A stretch of 64,000 bases of DNA from Tulasnella sp. 424 (Eukaryota > Basidiomycota > Agaricomycetes > Cantharellales > Tulasnellaceae), in the NCBI GenBank assembly GCA_019633425.1, contig WSUB01000070.1, positions 62,001-126,000 on the forward strand, given 5' to 3'. The notes under the pieces are model-generated. The model worked only from the letters and a program-made list of their open reading frames with translations, searched no databases and had not been told where the DNA came from. The position numbers were made by a program, and so were the translations under genes. How positions within the stretch are numbered: the stretch's first letter is position 1; each line of letters opens with the position of its first letter. Shown here one piece after another: positions 43,591 through 54,682 of the stretch.

Positions 43591-45929
43591 CTACAAGTGA
43601 GCATCCATAATCACGTCGGAAATGTACGCAGCGGAGACTTGTTTTCCGCCAAACCAGCGGCCATTGAGACCCTCGATGGCTTTCGTGGCATCCTCGACCG
43701 TCGCGAACCTGAGGTATATCTCTCCCTATTAAAAAATAATGTTAATTATACCATCATTAGGATATTGGCGGATCAAATAACTCTCACCTGAGATTCGACC
43801 TCGAGTTTAATAGCGTCGACTTTTCCATACTTGGCTTCACATTCCTCTTTGACGTCGGCCTGAAGTTCTCTATGCCAGTCAGGCTCGGTTTCCCTAAACA
43901 CGGATCGGGTTAGCACAAGTCGAGAACAAAAAGCACAATGGCTCAAAGTACTTACTCTTCAGGATCGAACATGTTCTTTAACAAGATACACCTAGATTTC
44001 ATCGTGGCTGGGATGTTAGTGGGCCTCATGCTAATTAAATTAAATATTACACAGTTAGTATCAGTCGAGCGATGAAAAGATTCCTACTAACATCGGAGCG
44101 GGTCGGCTAGATGCAGGTTCGGTTCGAGCCAGTTTCTGCATCAGGGCTTGACGGGAGACATTGTTCAGATTTGTTCCTGAGAGGATATTCGTAATCGTAA
44201 GCGATCATAATGTGAACGACGAAGGGATATGGAACATACCACCACCTTCATCCAAGGAGTCCTGCTGGATGCCTCCGACGATCCCTCTGGTGGAACCCTT
44301 ATCGTGAACGGTGTTCACTCGCAACTGCAACCCAAAGTGGTTAGCCGTCGCCGAGAGCATACAGCAACAGAGTACAAACCTGACGACCTGCCAACTCAAA
44401 GCCGTCCATCTGTTCAAGAGCCATTTTAGCGTCTTCGGCACGTTTGTACCTGCAACGGAAGAGCAGAATTAGGACGTGTAGCCCAGACAATGAATGCGTA
44501 CGTACTGGACGAAAGCATAGCCTTTGCTCCGCCCCGTTTGGGGATCCTTATGAAGATCAACAAAGTCGAGCTCTCCAAACGGTTCAAACACTTGCTTTAT
44601 GTCCGACTCGGTCAAGTTGAAATGCAAAGAGCCGACATAAAGCTGCATTCCTGCGGGAGGGGCGTTGACGCCAGGTGGAAGGTTCAATCTGCGAGAGGCG
44701 GTTGTCAGATATACCGCGATAAAGGAATGAAAGTACATACGAGTCGCCTGCAGGAGCTTGCTTATTTCTTTCAGACTCTGTTAGTTGGACCATGATTGGC
44801 AGGCCCATCACGACGGTACCAGTCAGTGCGATCGCTTTCTGCACAAGATCAATCGATGCAAGTTCAACGTAGGCAATCCTAACGGAAAGTCTTCAGTAAC
44901 AGCCAGGATCTCTGAATGGATATGAGGCATACCCTTTTGAGCGTCTGGATATCCTATCGGTAACAATGCGAGAGTCTCGGACAGTTCCCTCGCCCAACTT
45001 GTCTTCGAAGAAGTAGCCAAGATCCCTAGCGGTCAAACGGGCAGCAAGCTGGGACACGAAAACAGAGCGAGCTTCAGAGTCGTCATCTTGAGGCGGAAGG
45101 TCACCTGTATGAGATTCATAGCCGGGTGATGGGCGTCTAAGTCACAGAAAATTGTCAGTCCGCGTTGGGAACACGAGGATAGCGAGACGTACCTATGACG
45201 GGGGGGCTCACGCCTGGGAGGGAACTCCCTATCGTATGGGCGTCTGCGGTCGTCATAATCTGGAGGGCCGCGTGAACGGGGCCCCCTGTCATACTCTCTA
45301 TCCCTATACCGGTCACGTTCATCATGGCGAGGGGAGCGATATTCCGAACCACGTTCTCTACCCGAGCGACGAGATGGTGAGCGGCGTTCACGTTCCTGAC
45401 GCTCGGACGGGCCAGGCGAAATAGGTGAGCTTTGATTGGCAACTGCGGGATCTTTGTCGATGTCCATCTTCTCCTTCTTTTCTCCAGAGTCATCCCTGCG
45501 TCGTTTGCTCTCCTGCTGGCGTTCGCCTTCAGCAGAGTCATCACGCTTGCGACGGCGGTGATCCCTGTCTCGCTCACGGTCACCTCGTTCGTCTCGGTCC
45601 CGACGACGGTCGGAGTCTCGTTCGTAATCTCGACGGGGGCTTCGGCTACGGTGTCGACGATGGCCGTCCCTATCGCTACGTCTGCGGTCGTTCTCATAAT
45701 CCCGATCTTTCTCGACACGATCCTTGTGGCTTCGATGACGAGGAGAGCTCGATCTATCTTTACGCCTTTCACGGCTCCGAGATCGTCGTCTGCTGCTCTG
45801 TGACGCGGCGGCGCTGTGATGAATCGAACTCATCAATAATTCGAGAAAATTTGTTAGTACTACAGGGACTCACGATTTTCGGTCGTCGTCGTCGCGGCCG
45901 TTCGCGATAGTTGTATCTGAAGCTGACAT
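43591..45929 (-). CDS. RBM39/Rsd1-type splicing factor (CC1-like, RS domain + 3 RRM)
   Basis: Eleven exons on the minus strand: 45929-45874, 45828-45193, 45136-44933, 44878-44741, 44688-44506, 44449-44380, 44324-44240, 44176-44092, 44030-43956, 43893-43788, 43725-43591; 1773 nt, 590 aa. Residues about 25-220 are an Arg/Ser/Asp/Glu-rich RS domain. RRM1 (about 254-340) has VFVSQLAARL and RRSKGIAYVEL. RRM2 (361-440) has QLYVGSLHFN, GRSKGYAFVQY and LEQMDGFELAGRQ. After a linker (NLNNVSRQALMQKLA), a third RRM of the UHM kind (about 497-590) has CILLKNMFDP and EGLNGRWFGGKQV. Known: this family couples 3' splice-site recognition and transcription. Order, spacing and motifs match the family closely. 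The start at MSASDTT is chosen over an upstream in-frame-looking Met because exon 1 then joins in phase. Confidence 0.92.
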
Positions 45930-46054
45930 ATTGGGTTTTCTCGCTGATACCGGGTGGTTCGTCTTGTGCGGTGGTGGTCGAGAATGAAATCACTTCGTCA
46001 GTTGACCCATACGGACTTAGCGGTTGAAAACTCCGTTGCCATCAACCACCACCG
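45930..46054. promoter_or_regulatory. 125-bp divergent promoter (splicing factor / nuclease)
   Basis: Only 125 bp separate the two divergent start codons, so both promoters and leaders must overlap. The stretch has no TATA box; it contains two CCACCACCG motifs (complement of 45970-45978 and direct at 46047-46054). Confidence 0.5.
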
Positions 46055-49000
46055 ATGCCAACCGGAACGCCCTACAACGGCCATATCCCACCTTATAATA
46101 ACATAAGAATCGACGCGTTCTCTAGCCCAAGAAATGCAGGCTCTGTCAACTACAAGTCTCCAGACTTGCTCTTGTTGACCCACACCCATTCGGACCACGT
46201 CCACGGACTGGCTTCCAAGAGTTTCGGATTACCTCTTTATTGCTCAGCCGATGCAAGGGTAAGCGCAGGTCCCTCAAAACATCAGACGAGTTAACCTGTT
46301 ATGCCCTAGGCGATGCTACTACGGCACGAGTCCGAGCAAGAACGTAGAAAGTATCCCGACCCTGGCACGCATGGAAGCAGGTTATATGCTCATTTGGAGT
46401 CTACCATCGTGGCTGGAAACGGCAAGGCGCGATTTACGCGAAAGCTTCTCGTGAGATCGTCCTGCTTGTCACTTATATGGCCATCGCTAACGGTTCAAAC
46501 GTCCCGGTAGAACGTGCTTCCTATGAACCAACCAACAGTCCTTCAGATAGGACTGACCGATGAGAGGGTTCGTATTACCGCAATCGACGCTAACCATTGC
46601 CCAGGCGGAGTCATGTAAGGTCGTCTGAACTCTTGCTCTTGCTGCCCTGCCTGACAATCGCTACACAGGTATCTAATCGAAGGCCAACATGGAGCCGTAC
46701 TGCACACAGGGGACGTCCGCTGCGAACCAGCTTTCATAGACTCCCTCAAACGAAATCCATTTCTTCGGCCATACATTGCGCCTCCGACCCATTTGACCTT
46801 CCCCAGCAATACTTCACCGAGTGGAAAGGGAAAAGAAAAGGCACAAGAAGCGGCTCCTCCAAAGCGCCTCGAAGCAATCTACCTCGATACGGCTTGCATG
46901 ATGTTCCGCTCTGAGCTCCCCTCCAAGGTGATCCAAAAGAAGGTCCGCGACAACCAACATAGGATGCTAATGAGCCTCCGTATAGGAGTCTGCAGTTGAA
47001 GGCCTTGTCAAGCTGATGAGCAGATACCCCTCGTATTATAAGTTTTTTATCAACTCGTGGACTTGGGGATACGAAGAAGCTCTCATCGGTATTGCTACTT
47101 GCTTCGGCGTCAAGGTACGGCCCCAAACTTCATCCTCTAATCCAGCTTCTTTTTACCTTTGCCATGTTTAGATTCACGTCGACCGTTACAAATACGACAT
47201 ATACACATCATTATCCGAACCCATATGGAAGGAGATCCTAACGATGGACCCAACTGCCACGCGGTTCCACGCTTGCGCACGCTTCGACCGCTGTTCTGAA
47301 GTCGAAGAGAACGTCACGGGATGCGTCGTCTATGTGAACCCAAACGACATGGGCCTGGCAGGATGGCATGCATACCAACAGCGTGTATTGGAAGAAATGT
47401 CTTGCGGCAACTTCCCCTCAGCTCTTGTAAGCCTTCCTCGTTGCCACAGGCCAAGCATCCTAAAGCTGACTGACTCTGCAGCGATTCGGTTTATGTCGGC
47501 ATTCTAGCTTGCCAGAGCTCAAAGCACTCGTAGGCCTCTTCAGGCCAAACCGAATCGTTCCCAACACCGTATACCCGAACATGCGGGGAGCCGACTGGGC
47601 AAACATTCCGTACCTTTTTCGGGACGAGCTTCCTCCCGGCGCTGGAGATCGGATATGGGAAGAAATGCGAGCGAACGGAGTTGGAAGGCACCTGTCCAAG
47701 GACGATTACCTCTCTCCCGGCGGACAACCTCGAACGCTCCTTGACTATGAAGAACTCGAGGCTCTGCGAGCTATCGTCGAGGAGATTATCGGCGACCACA
47801 AGTTCGATGAAGGACTGGACCTCGTTCGCTCCGTCGACGTTCACGTCTTGCTGCATGAAACATTCGGGGGCAAAAGGCTGGTGGAGATGGAGGCAACCAA
47901 CGTTCCGCAAGGCGTTCTCGATCTTCTGAGAGGGAATCTACAACATTCCGTTCGGAAGCAAGCAGGAAATGACGAGGAAGACACGGACGATGAGAAGGGT
48001 TTGCGAAGTGCGGATGAAGATGAAGATGAAGATGATTGCGAGATATCGGGAAGCCCGGCCGAGCTGCGGCAACCAACCAAGGTTGCCCCCGTTCCAGTGG
48101 GTAGGGAGCCGTCACCCGTCCGCTCGGCAGGCCGTCTGCCCACACCACCGTCCGAACCTCAAAGTCCAGTAGGAGCAGTTATGGCGTGGCGTGCAAACTT
48201 GCCCTCTGGGTCGTCCTTTCATCCGAAATCGACTACCGACAGTTCTGACTCTCCGAATCCGGTTCCCGGTAACGCGACAAAGACACGGAATTCAAGCTTC
48301 ATGTTCACCATGGTAAATCCTGACAGCGTTACACCATCCCAATCTCCTTCAAAATCTCAGGCAGTGTCTCCAAGTGCCCTGAGAACCAGTGGTAAACCCG
48401 CACATTCGTCAGCAGCTATTCGTCTGGGCATGTCCAGAAAGATCACGAGAATGGGTTCCGCCTCTACCTCGACAGCAGTGAAAGCACAAAAAAGCAGCAA
48501 AGAAGTGCGAATCTCCTCAAAGTCCCGCTTTATCGCACGCTCAAGTGTTCACGACTCTCCGAACCCAAGTCCAGCTGATCCGGGGCCGTCGGCGGTCAGT
48601 GCTCACCAACGGACCGTCTCATTCAACGTGTCCTTCACGTCAGAGGCCAACACGACGGTTGGTTCTGTCGTTCTCATGGGAGAAACTAAAGCACCTCGTA
48701 GTAACGAGGCCAAAAATGACGGAGAGCGCGAGGCGAAGAGGAGGAAAGTCATGGACGTTCTGATTCCACAAACTCGCCGATCCCCAGTTGCTACCCGGGC
48801 CTCTGGCTCAACACCTCGCCCTCCTGTATCGCCCATCTCCAGAACCCACCCGCCTTCGAAAAACACCCCACTTTCGTCCAAGCCTCTACGCCAACTCATC
48901 ATCCCAGTGCCCCCTCCCAGGGACACTGAACCGCCGGATCCCGAACTGCGGAAAACGCAGCGCCGCACGCAGAAAGAACTCGAGCGGAAGCTATCTACGC

Positions 49001-49143
49001 AGCTCGAACTGGCGAATCCAACCTACTTCAAACCCAGCGAAGAATACGTCTTGGAGCACGGGAAGCGAAAGGCTTTGGAGAAAGGACTGAAGAGGGCTCG
49101 TGGGATGGAGACGAAAGTGAAAAAGGAAAGTCCTGAAGTGTAG
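46055..49143 (+). CDS. DNA-repair metallo-beta-lactamase nuclease, Artemis/SNM1-like
   Basis: Exons 46055-46258, 46310-46450, 46511-46614, 46669-46927, 46986-47114, 47172-47426, 47482-49143; 2754 nt, 917 aa. The metallo-beta-lactamase metal ligands are visible: THTHSDH (H43, H45, D47, H48), NHCPGG (H144) and HTGD (D165). The beta-CASP part follows with YLDTACM (D223), SWTWGYEEAL, TRFHACARFDRC and RHSSLPELKALV...RPNRIVPNT (about 370-400). The remaining 500 residues are Ser/Pro-rich and end in a basic stretch. Known: SNM1/PSO2/Artemis enzymes are 5' exonucleases or hairpin endonucleases in cross-link and end-joining repair. The catalytic domain starts at the N-terminus and the tail is long, which favours the Artemis branch over PSO2. 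The exon 4 donor (AAG/GTGATC) could instead lie 15 nt downstream. Confidence 0.9.
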
Positions 49144-49330
49144 GGGTTTTTTTTTGGTACGATCACCGGTGTAACTGTAGTTCATTATTATCGCGTAATG
49201 TAATGTTATTGGTCTCTATTATTGGATTGTCAGCGACCCAAGTTTGTCAACGATCTTGTCGGCCTAGGGGCTGGGTGTGGGAAGCATATACAATCTGTTC
49301 ATCTTCAACCACCAGTTGCAACTTGATCCT

Positions 49331-50256
49331 ATGTAAGTCAACGACAACAGCAACGTTTTCCCTCAGATCCTGCGCTCAACTAAACTCTTCCTATCCACTC
49401 GACTTCCTCAAAAGGCCGCCAAAGAAGAATAAAGCAAAAGCCCCACCACCTCCCAAAGCGACTCCGGCCGAAGCACCTCCAGCAAGTATTCCTCCTTGGA
49501 AGAATCGAAATAGCGAACTTACCTAATTACCGAATTCCTTCCTCGTATAATTTAGTCCCAAGCAGAAGTCCACTCCTTCTCCACAACACCCCGTCCATTC
49601 AAAAACCTCGCCAGCAAAGCAGCGACGGGACCCCGAAAAGCCAAAGCAGTCAAGATCATGCTCCTAGCCGAACGGGACAGAGAGCTCGCGGAAGTGAAGA
49701 AGATGCGAAAGCAGAGGGAGAAAGCCTTGGCGGAGAAGCGGAAAGAGGAGGAAGAAGGAGAGGGAGCGATGGACGTCGACGGCCCGGAAGGAGGCGAGAC
49801 GAAGAAAGAAGAAGAAGAGCCGCCTGTTGAGGAAGATGCTTTGATCTGCTGTGAGATTCTCTTTTGCTGGGATTTGAAGTTTTAGTTAATAAGGTGGTTT
49901 CACTTTTCGTAACCCCTGGTCAGATTCGACCATCGAAGCTCCCCCTTCGCTCATACCCGCCACACGGTATTGCGACATCACAGGCTTAGAGGTGCGATTG
50001 ATCCCATAGGACAGTCTATCGCGCACGAGACTCAGTTTTTTCCTCTCTTCAAAGGCCCCTTATACGGATCCTTTAACCGGACTCCGCTATCACGACAAGG
50101 ACGTGTTCGCTCACATCCGGACGTTGGTGAGTCGTTTTTCTTCCATCATTCTCGCTAGGCGGCTTCCTAAAGAATATCCCTCGCCCTCATTAGAAACCAT
50201 CTGCAGTTCAATCCTACCTCAGCTTGCGGGGCGGCGGGCAACCAGTGATCGTGTGA
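49331..50256 (+). CDS. INO80 complex subunit Ies6/INO80C (YL1 C-terminal domain)
   Basis: Exons 49331-49332, 49415-49485, 49566-49850, 49924-49991, 50055-50126, 50194-50256; 561 nt, 186 aa. The Lys/Pro-rich start MPPKKNKAKAPPPPKA leads to VHSFSTTPRPFKNLASKA, a charged helix (ERDRELAEVKKMRKQRE) and an acidic linker (MDVDGPEGG). The YL1-C domain (about 133-166) reads RYCDITGLEAPYTDPLTG then LRYHDKDVFAHIRTL. It ends SAVQSYLSLRGGGQPVIV. Known: Ies6 with Arp5 forms a module of the INO80 remodeler. The start is modelled with the ATG split by intron 1 (AT/GTAAGT...AAAG/G). An unspliced frame from 49203 is open but has an unlikely hydrophobic leader. The domain call is firm; the start is not. Confidence 0.82.
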
Positions 50257-51031
50257 TGTGGAGGACCAACCTCACCCGTTCACCTTGGATTTTTCTGCAG
50301 TCCGCGGTTGTCAAAAGGAAAAAACCCGAATACTCTTTGTTTCGGTGTTTTCAGCAAAATAAACAAAACTATATATCGTGAAATCTCTTACTTGGTTCCA
50401 TCCCGGAGTTTTTCGTTGGGTTGTCCTAAAGCGTGGCGTCACCGATCTGGAACTGCATTGCACGATGCCAATATCATGTATCTCCCCTCCTTACACTTAA
50501 GCTTTCCTTTGACCCGGTTAACCGAACGGGATAGACCTTCCCTCCCAATGATTAGAGCTTAAGACGGAACGACGTAGAACGTTATCAAACGAGAAGCTCG
50601 TCGACCCGCACGGACAGGGACAACTCCACGTCGCACTCTCCAACCACCACCCACTCCCAAAGAGAAAAAAGCGCGCGCGAAAACACCTTCAACGAAAAAC
50701 GAAGAAAAAAGTATCTTCCTACTCTCCATCTGTATTACGATCAACGCACGTATGACCACAAGAGAAGGAACAAAAGCACGAAAAAAAAAGGGTGGTATCA
50801 TCGTTCCAGGTATAACAAGCGACCAGTTAAAATGCAATGTCCAAGAACGTCCTCAAGTAAAAGCCAAAGAATAAAATAACCCTGACGGGAACCTTCCAAA
50901 TCCCCCTTTACAGTCTCTATTTCTAAAAAAGAAAATCTATGACCGTAATAACAGTGACCGCCTCGAACGCTATACGAGAGCTGTCAATCAAGACGTCCCG
51001 TATCCATGTCACTGCTGCATGAAAAGAGAGC
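50257..51031. other. Convergent intergenic region
   Basis: 3' flanks of the Ies6 gene (plus) and the GH16 gene (minus). No gene seen. Contains A-rich runs at 50665-50710 and 50780-50790. Confidence 0.5.
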
Positions 51032-52423
51032 TTAAAAGTAGTGGCGTTTGTGGCTGTGGTGGTGGCGCTTAGAGGGGGAGGAAGTGGGGGAGAGGATGGT
51101 CAAGCTGGCGACGTCCCAGTAGGCGTCCTTGAATGCTGCGGGGTCGTTGTTGACGTGGTCTAAAAGCAAAGGCGACCAGGGTGAGTGAGGTGCGGGCTGG
51201 GAAGCAGGGAGGAAGGTGTTACTTACCGACGCAAGTGGAAGGGCAGGTGCTTGGGTAGGCTGGACCAGCCCAGTCTCCGCCTAAGACGAATTACAGTCAG
51301 CCATAGGGTCTTTCCCCAAAAAGGAACCAACCAAAGCAACTCACAAAGGCTCAAGTTGAAGATGATGTTCTGGGGCTTAAACGCAGCGTCCAAATCGCAC
51401 GTATTCCCACTGACAAAGTTAGCCTGGGGCTGGCCCCACGCATCGGGGTTGACCTTCTGACTATCCTTCAACGTCGACGCATCCTTAACCTCATCAGGAA
51501 CGCTATCATCGTCCCTCGCCCAGAACCACACGTTGACGAACTGCGAGGTGCGTTCCATGGCGTACCAGCCTCCACCGACGGCGTTGAGCTCCGGGCCGTA
51601 CGATTTGGCGGAGTCGCTGTTGACCCTGCAGCCGGCGCCGTCCCCGACGGAGGACGTGCACTTTTCGGAAACGAGCTGCCCGCGGTCGTCCATGCTAGAG
51701 TCGGATTGCGTGCACGCGTGGTCGGTGGACGTGTGTAAGACGGACGCGTTGGGGCCTTGGTCGTTGACGCCTTCGATGATGTCGATCTCCCCGCCGGTGG
51801 GCCAGGTGTTGTTGTTCGAGTTGGTCCAGAATGCTGGCCAGGTGCTGTGATTGGGAAGGAGATGTGAGACAAAGGGTTAGGTAACGGGAGAGACATTGGA
51901 GAGAAGCAGGAGGGGGAGGAAGGACGTACCCGCAACCAGTGGGCATGTGGCGAACGTCCAAGATCATGATGCTGTATCCGTATTGCTTCTTGCTAGAGAG
52001 GCGGATGGAGTCTCGGCCGGGACCGTTGGGGTCGAGCACGGTCGTGTAGTCTGCACGCATGATCCTAAAAAAAGGATCGCCATATCTCCATTAGGGGCCG
52101 CAACTCGCGCAAGTATGCAAAAAGCGGGAACGACGTACAAAGTATCCTTGTTGACGTATGTCAAGTTCTTCTCGAGAGCAGTGCATTCGTCAACATAGCT
52201 GGGGGGAAAAGGTTCACGTAAGAGAACGAACGAAAACAACTACTGCGGTTTCGGAAAAGTCTTACTTGACGCGACCGTGCGTTGGGTCCTCGAAATCTTC
52301 GTGTTCGAATCCATCCAAGAACGAATCTCCGACGAAGGTTTCGTCCACTTGGTACCAGCGAACGGCAGCGAGAGCGGGAGACGCGAGGAGAGCGAGGAGC
52401 GGGACGAGTTGTTGAGGCTTCAT
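51032..52423 (-). CDS. Secreted glycoside hydrolase family 16 beta-glucanase
   Basis: Six exons: 52423-52266, 52198-52139, 52064-51930, 51844-51345, 51280-51227, 51159-51032; 1035 nt, 344 aa. Signal peptide at residues 1-20 (KPQQLVPLLALLASPALA). The start is the ATG opening this leader; an in-frame ATG ten codons upstream would spoil it. The GH16 fold motifs are present: YGYSIMILDVRHMPTGCGTW, then the catalytic GGEIDIIEG with nucleophile E137, helper D139 and acid/base E142. GGGWYAMER, VWFWARDD and IIFNLSLCGDWAG follow later. Six or more Cys suggest disulfides. The C-terminus is His/Lys-rich (KRHHHSHKRHYF). Known: family members cleave beta-1,3(4)-glucans in cell-wall turnover. Exact substrate is not readable from sequence. 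Confidence 0.92.
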
Positions 52424-53428
52424 TCTTGGTTCGTTTAAGAGCGGAAGAAGCAACTGGGCTTTTTTGTTTCTAGAGAGTGGTTTTAGAGAGTGTGTGGTGT
52501 GTTTAAGTGAATGTGAGTAGTAATGTGAGAGGAGATGGAGATGGAGAGAGAGAGAGAGAGAGAGAAGAGAGTAGTAGTTGGTTGGAGGAGAAGAAGAAAT
52601 GGGCTGACGAGCCGCGAGAACTTTAGTGTGAAGAGCAGCAAAGGTCCCCCATTCTTGGGTGTAGGTCGGTCGGAGGTGTTTTTACCGGAGGAGGAAAAAG
52701 GAAATCCCCCCAAGCTTTGGGCTGTGTCGGCAGAAGTGCTAGGCCCCAAGGGTGTCGTCAGGGAGAAAGGCAACCAGGGGTCCAATCACGTGAAGGAGTC
52801 TCGCAAGGATCGTCAACCTCTAGACCTAAGTACCCTCCCAACGCTGCGGCGGAGTAGCTCGGCATCTTCGGCGTCCGGCGGCATGCATCTTTACAAACTA
52901 TTCTTACGCTGTGTTCGGCAAGCTGGAGTCTCGCTTTCTCAGAATTGCTTTGAGACGACGAGACCGCAAAACCTTGGCCACAAAAGGATTTTCGTTGACA
53001 ACAGATTTTTCTTGTCGACCCTTGGCTCCTTTTGTCGAAGCACATGAAGGAAGCCTTGGTATTTTTAGCCCGCAGTCACAAAATGAAATGCCCCCCAAAA
53101 AAACGCCACCAAAGAGCCAAATTGGACGCCGGTGGAAGGTCGCCGCTCAATCAACTTCCAGGCACATCACGTGAAATGGAAATTCCTGGAGAAGCCCAAC
53201 CAAGATGAGAGGCACCGTGGAAGAGAAGCTGACGACCTCGACTAGTGAAGAGCGTCGATGAAGATCAAGGTACGTTCGTGGGTAAGGTCGAACGCTGGTC
53301 GACGTTCTTGGCGGTGGGTGCGCTGAATGTCAAGACAAATATGCATGAATTTTGAAACGGCCATTACGCCCAATACGGCAACAACAAGACTACGTGCACC
53401 CCATACGCCCAACAACAGCTCGTGCAGC
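52424..53428. promoter_or_regulatory. GH16 promoter region and intergenic DNA
   Basis: On the gene's strand the leader just upstream of the GH16 start is C/T-rich with a (CT)n microsatellite. Short duplicated ATGGAG units flank it. No gene found; the 170-codon plus-strand frame at 52535-53047 is antisense to this leader and has no domain. Confidence 0.5.
52543..52564. repeat. (GA)n microsatellite
   Basis: About 11 GA units, reading (CT)n in the leader of the GH16 gene, roughly 120 bp upstream of its ATG. Confidence 0.9.
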
Positions 53429-54250
53429 TCAAGCAGCTCCAGCCTTCTTCGCCTTCTTCTTATTATCCTCTCCGGCAACCTCGACTTTGCCCTTCTTCAC
53501 CTCGTCCCAATTCGTGCTCAACGCCGTCCCATTGCTCTCCACGAAGCTCTTCATCATCGCTCTACGCTGGTCCTCGTCCCCACCGGAATAGATCTGCTGG
53601 AAGAACGAATTCAACGCCGCGTCTCCACCGGCGTTAGGGTCGTCCGAGAGGGTTTTTTCTTTCTCCTTGGAGAGCTCCGCGTCCGCTGCGCCTTCCCAGT
53701 TCTTGTGTCGTCGGTGGATGGGCACTTCGTCTGCGGCGGGGAGTGCGGCTGCTGATGGCGGGAGGAGCGGTGCTGATCATCGTTTTAAACATGTTAGCGA
53801 TACGTTTCAGGGTGGCGAGACGAAAGAAAGAGCTCACCCTCAGACCCGTCGCTAACCAACCCACCCCACCTCGCAGCAGCCCTCTTCTTCAACCAAATCT
53901 CCACTTTGACCTTGCCCACCCTGTACCCGCTCTCATCAGGATCGATTTGAGCTTTTAGCGGTTCGAGGTGTAGCTGGTAGTTCTCGTATTGGAAGTCGAC
54001 CTGTAAACGGGCGAAGGGACATTTCAATATGGACTGAGACTTCCCAATATGCGCGACGCACCGACTTGTTGGTGAACTCTACTTTGACCTGATCAGCTTT
54101 ACAGTCTTTTAGCATAACCGAGAGGTTGACTTTATCGTCGCTCTCGTAGAATTGATGCCTATAGATGCGTTTGAGGCATGGGCGCTTCCCCAGTCAGATT
54201 TCCGATCGAATGGTGTCCCCAGAGACTACGTACCTTGGTTCGGTAGACAT
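53429..54250 (-). CDS. SGT1-like co-chaperone (CS + SGS domains)
   Basis: Four exons: 54250-54234, 54158-54062, 54000-53838, 53772-53429; 621 nt, 206 aa. Residues about 6-88 form a CS domain: HQFYESDDKVNLSVMLKD, QVKVEFTNKSVDFQY, YQLHLEPLKAQID and KVKVEIWLKK. The SGS part (about 115-206) has HKNWEGAADAEL, DAALNSFFQQIYSGGDED, RAMMKSFVESNGTALSTNW and DEVKKGKVEV. Known: SGT1 bridges Hsp90 and SCF ubiquitin ligase/kinetochore clients. The TPR region of yeast SGT1 is missing: the CS domain starts right after MSTEPR and nothing TPR-like lies upstream. So either this lineage has a short SGT1 or a TPR partner is separate. Confidence 0.9.
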
Positions 54251-54301
54251 GGTGGGAGGTAGTTTAGGTGGTTATGGATAAGGTGGATGTGGTGAACGAG
54301 T

Positions 54302-54315
54302 CTTTTTATATAGTG
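54302..54315 (-). promoter_or_regulatory. TATA box of the SGT1-like gene
   Basis: On the minus strand the sequence reads ACTATATAAAAAGA, about 55-65 bp upstream of the ATG. This is a good match to a TATA element at a usual fungal distance. Confidence 0.5.
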
Positions 54316-54682
54316 TTGTCGGGAGGGGAATGAAATCGAGAGGCGAAAGCTGCACAAGTGAGGATTGAGACGCTTCGACCTGATCAGGCCGCAGGGCGAT
54401 GCACGCATAATTTCTGGAAAGTTCCCCTCATGACTCACCGTTCTCAGCACACTTCCCGTCAAAGCCTCATCATTAACCTTGCTCATATAACATCCGCTTT
54501 TCCTTTCTGGTGATACAACAAAGTCTTCGCCGACTCGCACGCGAATGAGCCAATCAATTTCTACCGACAAGGGCTCAAATTTAACCAACGAGCTCATTTC
54601 ACCTTTCCCTTCTGCAGCAAAGTAATACGCTCCATAACCCGACAGAATTACCCTCCTAAAACTATCTCTCTCGCTCTCTCTT

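Noticed and set aside
52535..53047. 170-codon frame opposite the GH16 leader
   Set aside because: Begins inside the GA microsatellite and has no domain; it is antisense to the promoter of a well-supported gene.
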